A stretch of 35,511 nucleotides of DNA, taken from an uncultured bacterium. Its GTDB lineage: Bacteria > Bacillota_I > Bacilli_A > RF39 > UBA660. The stretch lies in NCBI GenBank assembly GCA_949288335.1, contig CASEJU010000024.1:1-35511 (forward strand). Direction: 5' to 3'. Each line of letters begins with the position of its first letter. Within the stretch, counting starts at the first letter, position 1. The translations under genes were made by a program, and so were the position numbers. This document shows positions 31,133-35,511 of this stretch, piece after piece. The notes under the pieces are model-generated. The model did no database searches and was not told where the DNA came from. It saw only the letters and a list, made by a program, of their open reading frames with translations.

Positions 31133-31280
31133 ATAAATTCATTATTATTCTTATAATGGTACCAACTATCCTTCCAAGCTGCAAAATAAACTCACATGCG
31201 TAGCCCAAAAACATTATCATAACCGGAAGTATGAGTATAAATAGTATGGTTTTAAATACCTTTTTTACTTTAGTGGACAA
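31131..31280 (-). CDS. 49-aa membrane protein, candidate immunity protein
   Basis: The frame starts at TTG 31280, with AGGTGG 6 nt upstream, inside the last codons of the second bacteriocin precursor (16-nt overlap). It runs 49 codons to TAA at 31131. The N-terminus is basic (MSTKVKKVFK) and is followed by a hydrophobic helix (about 11-24, ILFILILPVMIMFL), one Cys, an amphipathic second half with EFILQLGRIVG, and TIIRIIMNL. Overlap, direction, own ribosome site and the terminator just after it argue that it is real. Self-protection proteins usually follow bacteriocin genes, so immunity is the best guess, but a third peptide or exporter helper is possible. No family recognised. Confidence 0.6.
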   Translation of the reverse strand: MSTKVKKVFKTILFILILPVMIMFLGYACEFILQLGRIVGTIIRIIMNL

Positions 31281-31432
31281 GAGCTTCCACCTAATAATCT
31301 TCTTAAGCTACTTCCGAGGTACCTTCCAACGTCCATAAAGGAAGTAAATCCTTTTATTAAAGCATTAATTAAAGTTGCTGATAATCCAGCTCCTGCTTTT
31401 ATACTTTTTAATTCTTTATTGGTTAAAATCAT
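31265..31432 (-). CDS. bacteriocin-type precursor peptide B
   Basis: The 55-aa precursor begins MILTNKELKSIKAGAG. The leader shows the double-glycine-type pattern with E at -8, L at -7, I at -4 if cleavage follows Ala-Gly (KELKSIKAG^AG), so the usual Gly-Gly is Ala-Gly. The mature peptide would be 41 aa and cationic, amphipathic in the first half (LINALIKGFTSFMD), with a GxxxG (GRYLG) and a C-terminal SSCPLK with one Cys. The ATG at 31432 has AAAGGAGAC 5-6 nt upstream; a longer frame has no such site. It lies 13 nt after precursor A and downstream of the C39 exporter. Confidence 0.75.
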   Translation of the reverse strand: MILTNKELKSIKAGAGLSATLINALIKGFTSFMDVGRYLGSSLRRLLGGSSCPLK

Positions 31433-31445
31433 TTTGTCTCCTTTC

Positions 31446-31586
31446 TTACCTGCATTTAAATGGCCTAGCAAGTCCGTCAAAAATTCCAACTACAAAAGTA
31501 ATACCAGCGATTATTCCGGCAATTGCCCAACCACTTAAAGCACCAGCCTTAATTTGTTTTAACTCTTTTTCTTTTATAGTTTTCAT
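31446..31586 (-). CDS. bacteriocin-type precursor peptide A
   Basis: The 46-aa precursor has a leader MKTIKEKELKQIKAG with E at -8, L at -7 and I at -4 relative to Ala-Gly, the same register as peptide B. The predicted mature peptide has 31 aa, very hydrophobic and glycine-rich in the first half (ALSGWAIAGIIAGITFVVGI, with GxxxG in GIIAG), then LARPFKCR, positively charged with one Cys. The ATG at 31586 follows AAAAAAGGAGTAGTT. The gene overlaps the 3' end of the exporter gene by 38 nt, so it is coupled to it. Strong leader, size and neighbour make an exported antimicrobial the best interpretation; a signalling peptide is less likely given the sequence. Confidence 0.78.
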   Translation of the reverse strand: MKTIKEKELKQIKAGALSGWAIAGIIAGITFVVGIFDGLARPFKCR

Positions 31587-33609
31587 AACTACTCCTTTTT
31601 TCATTATTTTTCTTATCAGGAAAATCAAGTACCTTATCAAATAAATCAGCATTCGTCATATTATGAGTAACAAAAACAATTATTTTATCTTTATAATCTT
31701 CTTTTAACGCTTTTATAACGCCTCTTTCCAAGATGGCATCCATTTGGCTTGTTGTTTCATCAAATATTATTACATCCGCCGAATTATTAAGCGCTTGTGC
31801 TATTAAAATTAAGCTCAATTCCCCTCCGGATATATTTGAATTAACGTTATCTATTTCATCATCATAACTCATTTTCATATCATCTAAACTCTTATCTAAA
31901 AGAGTTTTAAATGATTTTTTTAATTTCATCTTTTCTCCTAACGTTATATTCTCATAAATGGTATCGTTTAAAAGCCTAGCTTTTTGATCAACGTAAGTAA
32001 TACTTTTTCTTAATGTCCCCTCCTTGTATTCGTTTAATTTAACACCATTTATAAATATTCCATTATTAGATGAATCAACCTGTTTTGTTAAAACCTTAAA
32101 AAAGGTCGTTTTACCACTACCAGATGGACCAGTAACCATTATTAATTCACCTTTTTCAAATTGAACGTTTATTTTTTTTAAAAATTTCTTTTTTTCTATT
32201 TTATAATAAACGTTATTAAGGCAAATATTATTTATTTTAACCGGCTTACCGTTAACAGCGCATTCGGGTTCTTTAAATATTTCCTTAAACCTAACATAAG
32301 CAGATTTAAAATCAGTATAATTACCAATTAGTTTGCAAACTGCTTCTAGTGAATCGTATATAATGGAAATTAAATACGTCATAAAAAGCATCGTTGCAAC
32401 AGAATCAGTAGTTTTTGCAATTAATAATATTGATAAAACCAAGCAAATAAAAGTGCATACGTTAAAGACAAAACCCTTATTTTGATATAATAAACTCAAA
32501 TTTTTATAACAATTAATCGTTTTTTTATAAGACGATACCATCTTATTTTGAAGATACTTTTCTTTACAAAGATTTTTAATACTAAAAATAGATTGTATCC
32601 CGCCCGCAATGGTTTTACTTAACATTTCATTTTTTATTTGCAAATCATAATTTCTATATGAATTTTCAAAATAAAAGTGTTTGTTATAAAGGAATAATAA
32701 TATGACCATTAACAAGTTGAATAAAAAAACGTACTTATTAATAAACAACAAAAAAATAAATGAAACAAAAATTACAATTAAATTTACAAATAAAACTTCA
32801 GCTATTAAAAAAACCATCTCTTTAACATAAGATAAATCATTAATTTTAGCCATTAATTCTCCAACTGATTTTTCCTGATAAAATTTATGAGGAAGTTTTA
32901 TAATTCTTTTTAAACTTGGAATCGTAATCATTTTATCGGTTTTAATTTGGTATTTAACTAAAAACTTATTTTTAATAAAAAAGACAAATTCTTTTAAAAG
33001 GCCTAATATAAAAAATGCTAAAATCATTAAAAACACGTTATTTAAACTTTTAAAGTTTTCTATTAAATATGATAAAAAGTAAGAGTAAAATACGTTTAAT
33101 AAAGATAAAAATAAAATTATAAAAGAAATTAGCAGTATATATTTTTTATTAAACACGCCTTTTAAATTAAACGTTTGATTTTTATTAAACACTAACGCTA
33201 TACCAGTATATATTTTATTAAAATCATCTTTTTTAATACATAACTTGCCCTTATCCGGGTCATCTACGTATACGTTATCATTCAAAATTTTTCTTACAAC
33301 AACAAAATGTTGCGTGCTACCATTAAGGATGTGAGCGATAAAAGGCGTTTTTTTGTTATCATTAATATCATAATTCTTATAACCTACCGCATTTAGTCCA
33401 AAATCTTTGGATACCCTAATAATTTCATAAGCACTAACTCCTTTTTGTTCCATCTTTATTTTACTTTTTACATCATCATACGAAACATTAATCCCGTTTA
33501 AGTTTAATATATTAGTTAAACAAGCAACGCCACAATCATTTACCGATCTTTGATTTACAACACTTTTTTTACTAATTATTATCACCTCCTCATGTTTATA
33601 GTTAGACAC
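31549..33609 (-). CDS. C39-peptidase ABC exporter for double-glycine peptides
   Basis: The 686-aa protein has three parts. The N-terminal C39 domain (about 14-140) has the Cys in NQRSVNDCGVACL, the His in STQHFVVV and the Asp in YVDDPDKG, cutting leaders at the double-glycine site. About six membrane helices follow (about 155-430). The ABC domain (from about 460) has Walker A GPSGSGKTTF, signature NISGGELSL, Walker B VIIFDETTS and H-loop VTHN. All catalytic residues are present, so it should cleave and export the two precursors that follow. The start is uncertain: GTG at 33609 (MSNYKHEEV...) is kept in a partial upstream copy, yet a perfect AGGAGGTG lies inside codons 7-9, suggesting initiation at a later non-ATG codon. 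Confidence 0.92.
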   Translation of the reverse strand: MSNYKHEEVIIISKKSVVNQRSVNDCGVACLTNILNLNGINVSYDDVKSKIKMEQKGVSAYEIIRVSKDFGLNAVGYKNYDINDNKKTPFIAHILNGSTQHFVVVRKILNDNVYVDDPDKGKLCIKKDDFNKIYTGIALVFNKNQTFNLKGVFNKKYILLISFIILFLSLLNVFYSYFLSYLIENFKSLNNVFLMILAFFILGLLKEFVFFIKNKFLVKYQIKTDKMITIPSLKRIIKLPHKFYQEKSVGELMAKINDLSYVKEMVFLIAEVLFVNLIVIFVSFIFLLFINKYVFLFNLLMVILLFLYNKHFYFENSYRNYDLQIKNEMLSKTIAGGIQSIFSIKNLCKEKYLQNKMVSSYKKTINCYKNLSLLYQNKGFVFNVCTFICLVLSILLIAKTTDSVATMLFMTYLISIIYDSLEAVCKLIGNYTDFKSAYVRFKEIFKEPECAVNGKPVKINNICLNNVYYKIEKKKFLKKINVQFEKGELIMVTGPSGSGKTTFFKVLTKQVDSSNNGIFINGVKLNEYKEGTLRKSITYVDQKARLLNDTIYENITLGEKMKLKKSFKTLLDKSLDDMKMSYDDEIDNVNSNISGGELSLILIAQALNNSADVIIFDETTSQMDAILERGVIKALKEDYKDKIIVFVTHNMTNADLFDKVLDFPDKKNNEKRSSYENYKRKRVKTN

Positions 33610-33654
33610 ATATTTTAAAATACCCCTAAAAATTTTAAAAAAAATAATTTTTTT

Positions 33655-33695
33655 AAAAAAACAAAAAAACTGCCTTATATAATAAGACTAGTTTT
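33655..33695 (-). terminator. terminator or attenuator before the exporter
   Basis: Minus strand: AAAACT-G-CTTAT pairs with ATAAG-C-AGTTTT (one bulge, one G-U) then TTTTT. It lies about 50 nt before the exporter start, the same arrangement as at 34028-34057. Confidence 0.55.
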
Positions 33696-33801
33696 AAATA
33701 TTTTTTACAAAATCAATTGATATTAGTTTTATTTTTGGATATAATTAAATTGTAAGGAAGCAGCTTAAACTAGTTGTTTTCCAAAAATTTTTGGTTTTTA
33801 G

Positions 33802-33832
33802 AAAAACAGAGCTAGATTTTTACTTAGCTCTA
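33802..33832 (-). terminator. intrinsic terminator after the 27-aa peptide
   Basis: Minus strand: AGAGCT, 12-nt loop, AGCTCT then GTTTTTCT. Confidence 0.7.
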
Positions 33833-33842
33833 TTTTTCTTAC

Positions 33843-33926
33843 TTATATAACAATCAATATGATTAGTATAATTAGTAATATGATGATTAGTTTTGGTGTA
33901 AATTTAATTTCAAACTTAAACCTCAT
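33843..33926 (-). CDS. 27-aa hydrophobic peptide
   Basis: The frame starts at ATG 33926 (or an in-frame TTG at 33935 next to AAGGCGGG) and has 27 codons. The first 12 residues are MRFKFEIKFTPK (basic, amphipathic); the remaining 15 are almost only Ile and Leu, one membrane helix. It is followed within 10 nt by a terminator. Such peptides may be toxins, signal peptides or chance frames in AT-rich DNA. Location between two copies of the exporter start suggests it belongs to the bacteriocin region. No family recognised. Confidence 0.35.
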   Translation of the reverse strand: MRFKFEIKFTPKLIIILLIILIILIVI

Positions 33927-33963
33927 AAACTGCAACCCGCCTTCTATTCTTTTGGTTGGAAAA

Positions 33964-34002
33964 CAAAGCTAGTAAATAACTACTTCCTCATACTTATAAT
34001 TA
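33964..34002 (-). pseudogene. partial second copy of the exporter start (12 codons)
   Basis: Minus strand reads MSNYKYEEVVIY then TAG. The exporter begins MSNYKHEEVIII. Differences are mostly synonymous (AAC/AAT, AAA/AAG, GAG/GAA, GTG/GTA), so both were under protein-level constraint. The upstream sequence (AGGG, ATTTTAAAA) is conserved too. The rest of the gene is missing, so this is a remnant of a duplicated or older exporter, or a short peptide gene of its own. Confidence 0.5.
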
Positions 34003-34027
34003 GACATAACTTTTAAAATTCCCTTAA

Positions 34028-34057
34028 AAAAATAAAAAATTAGGAAAAAACCTAATC
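34028..34057 (-). terminator. terminator before the partial exporter copy
   Basis: Minus strand: GATTAGG, 6-nt loop, CCTAAT then TTTTT. It occupies the same place relative to the copy as 33655-33695 does to the exporter. Other parts of 33610-34160 hold only the elements listed. Confidence 0.6.
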
Positions 34058-34176
34058 TTTTTTATATACTAGGAAAGTGCGTTAAAAAATATATACCAGA
34101 AAAATATGATATAGATAATCGAACATACGTATGCTAATATAATGAATATCAATTAAAAAGCAAGAAGGTGATAACA

Positions 34177-35313
34177 TTGTATAAAGCATATAAGTTTAGA
34201 ATGTATCTAAGTGATGAGCAAAGTACGCAAATAAATAAAACATTTGGGTGCGCAAGATTCATCTATAATCACTTTTTAAATAAATGTAAAGAAAATAAAT
34301 ACATAAAAGCATATGATATGTGTAATATGTTAAAAGATTTACAAGAAGAATATGAATGGTTAAAAGAAGTAGATTCATGTGCTTTAAGATGTGCAATCTT
34401 TAACCTGGAAACTTCTTTTAAAAACTTCTTAAGTAAAAGAACATCATATCCAAAATTTAAAAGTAAGTACAATAAACAAAGTTATAGAACAAATTGCATA
34501 AAAAGAACATATAAAGGAAAAGAATATAGTAATATAATACTTGATTTAAAAAATAAGAAAATAAAATTACCCAAGTTAGGAATAGTAAATATTAGAGGGT
34601 ATAGAAATTTAGATCATATAGAAGGAAAAATAATAAATGCATGCATAACAAAAGAAACAACCGGAAAATACTATGTAAGCGTTTTAGTAGAAAAGCAAGA
34701 AGTAAACACTGAAAAAGTAAAAGCAGAAAGTATAGTAGGAATAGATTTAGGAGTTAAAGATATAGTAGTAACATCAAACGGTGAAAAATATAAAAACTCA
34801 AGGGAATTAGATAAAAGAGAAAAAAGATTAAAAAGATTACAAAGAAAACTATCAAGACAAATGAAAGGAAGTAATAACTATAGGAAAACAAAAATATTGA
34901 TATCAAGAGTATATAGTAAGATAAAAAATGCAAGACAACATAATATTATAACTATAGTAAACAGATTGATAAAAGAAAACGACATCATAATATCAGAAAA
35001 ATTACAAATTAAACAGATGCATAACAATCATACGCTAACCAAAAACATATTAGATGCAAGCCTTAATAAGATATGCCAGATGCTTAAGTGGAAAACAAAA
35101 GAAAAAGGAAAGTATTACTATCAAGTAGACAGTTACTTTCCAAGTAGTAAATTATGTAGTCATTGTGGAAACAAAACAGAAAAAATAAAAAGTTTAAGCA
35201 TAAGAAGTTGGACGTGTGACAGTTGTGGTAGTATAAATGATAGAGATGTAAATGCAAGTATAAACATAATGTTTGAAGGATTAAAAATGTATATGAATGA
35301 AGTTTTGATATAA
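34177..35313 (+). CDS. tnpB: TnpB, RNA-guided nuclease of IS200/IS605 type
   Basis: The 378-aa protein begins MYKAYKFRMYLSDEQ, the TnpB N-terminus. The RuvC residues are visible: Asp in VGIDLGVKDIVV (about 190), Glu in IIISEKLQIKQM (about 272), and Asp in INDRDVNASINI near 355. Between the last two is the zinc ribbon CSHCGNKTEKIK...WTCDSCGS. TnpB cuts DNA next to a short motif under guidance of an omega RNA from the element end. TTG at 34177 is chosen: AGAAGGTG lies 6-8 nt upstream and the first residues fit the family; the GTG at 34168 lies in that site. No TnpA is present in the window, so this is a solo unit. Confidence 0.92.
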   Translation: MYKAYKFRMYLSDEQSTQINKTFGCARFIYNHFLNKCKENKYIKAYDMCNMLKDLQEEYEWLKEVDSCALRCAIFNLETSFKNFLSKRTSYPKFKSKYNKQSYRTNCIKRTYKGKEYSNIILDLKNKKIKLPKLGIVNIRGYRNLDHIEGKIINACITKETTGKYYVSVLVEKQEVNTEKVKAESIVGIDLGVKDIVVTSNGEKYKNSRELDKREKRLKRLQRKLSRQMKGSNNYRKTKILISRVYSKIKNARQHNIITIVNRLIKENDIIISEKLQIKQMHNNHTLTKNILDASLNKICQMLKWKTKEKGKYYYQVDSYFPSSKLCSHCGNKTEKIKSLSIRSWTCDSCGSINDRDVNASINIMFEGLKMYMNEVLI

Positions 35314-35450
35314 TAAAAAAATAAATAAAGAAGTTATAAATGCAAAAATATAAGTACGGTGGCGACCATCGGAATTTAAGCCTGCCAAAGAAGTAAGAAT
35401 ACTTAGTCTATGAAGCAGGAACGCTGGCTTTGTCAAGAAAAGTGTGTAAG
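35230..35450 (+). ncRNA. candidate omega RNA at the TnpB element right end
   Basis: Just past tnpB the sequence turns GC-richer and structured: GGTGGCGACC, then CCTGC pairing with GCAGG around an inner AAGTA/TACTT hairpin, then GAAGCAGGAACGCTGGC. A GAAGCAGGAA block near the right end is typical for IS605-type elements, and omega RNAs overlap the tnpB 3' end. The guide would start after the element end, which I cannot place exactly. The remaining bases to 35511 hold nothing I recognise. Confidence 0.6.
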
Positions 35451-35511
35451 TAATTAATATTTTTACATATAAATAATATCAAAGAACATTAAAAATTATA
35501 TTTACGAAATC

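Noticed and set aside
31549-31652. Longer frame upstream of precursor A (68 aa)
   Set aside because: The extra N-terminal residues lie in the exporter gene, and a clear ribosome site points to the ATG at 31586.
34120-34135. LexA/SOS box before tnpB
   Set aside because: Only the left half (CGAAC) fits the consensus; the right half is GTATG rather than GTTCG.
1-35511. CRISPR arrays and tRNA or rRNA genes
   Set aside because: No regularly spaced repeats were seen, and no GTTCRAATC-type T-arm with cloverleaf arms or rRNA-like stretch was found on reading both strands.

Overview
The window is AT-rich, uses the standard genetic code (TGA ends several genes, for example at the rimM/trmD and vanZ/ybeY overlaps), and carries Gram-positive housekeeping genes: PolC, EzrA, YqzL, a T-box leader, an S4-type rpsD leader and YqfC/YqfD. 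I infer a low-GC Firmicute of class Bacilli, possibly one of the reduced, uncultured gut lineages near the Erysipelotrichales/RF39/Mollicutes branch. The exact taxon cannot be fixed from the sequence alone. Almost every gene lies on the minus strand. The exceptions are rpsD and the two transposon-type genes (IS transposase, TnpB).

Regions from left to right. 1-3.1 kb: a DUF2798-like membrane protein behind a strong promoter and a structured 5' UTR, a missed 54-aa membrane protein, Maf, a GNAT acetyltransferase, and a YmdB phosphodiesterase gene broken by one in-frame TGA. 3.1-4.3 kb: a second nonsense-broken gene and a short, hairpin-rich transcription unit ending in a 55-aa hydrophobic peptide. 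4.3-8.4 kb: a translation and export cluster (TrmH-like methyltransferase, rimM, trmD with a large C-terminal extension, rplS with leader, lepB, YgjP-like metallopeptidase). 8.4-9.6 kb: an intact IS with a DDE transposase, flanked by unusually long (26-27 bp) direct repeats. It landed in the last codons of a host gene and lengthened it. 9.5-20 kb: two probably paralogous unknown genes, polC, an inactive-looking NodB-fold protein, a membrane-anchored protein with an AT-hook-like motif, and ezrA. 20-21 kb: a SAM-binding DUF3419-like protein.

21-31 kb: rpsD with its autoregulatory leader, an unknown TPR-like membrane protein, glyS and an upstream coupled unknown gene under a very short glycine T-box, then recO, yqzL, era, two tandem dgkA genes, ybeY, vanZ, yqfD, yqfC and rpsU. 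This keeps the Bacillus subtilis order rpsU-yqfC-yqfD-ybeY-dgkA-era-yqzL-recO-glyS, but phoH and pgpH are absent and a VanZ gene sits where they would be.

31-34 kb is the most exciting part: a compact bacteriocin-type locus. A C39-peptidase ABC exporter overlaps the first of two small precursors whose leaders match the double-glycine consensus but with Ala-Gly in place of Gly-Gly. Both predicted mature peptides carry GxxxG motifs and one C-terminal Cys, as expected of a two-peptide (class IIb) bacteriocin. A 49-aa membrane protein starting at TTG overlaps the second precursor and is the natural immunity candidate. Upstream is a degenerate second copy of the exporter start and its preceding terminator, plus a 27-aa membrane peptide. 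The window ends with a solo TnpB gene and a candidate omega RNA.
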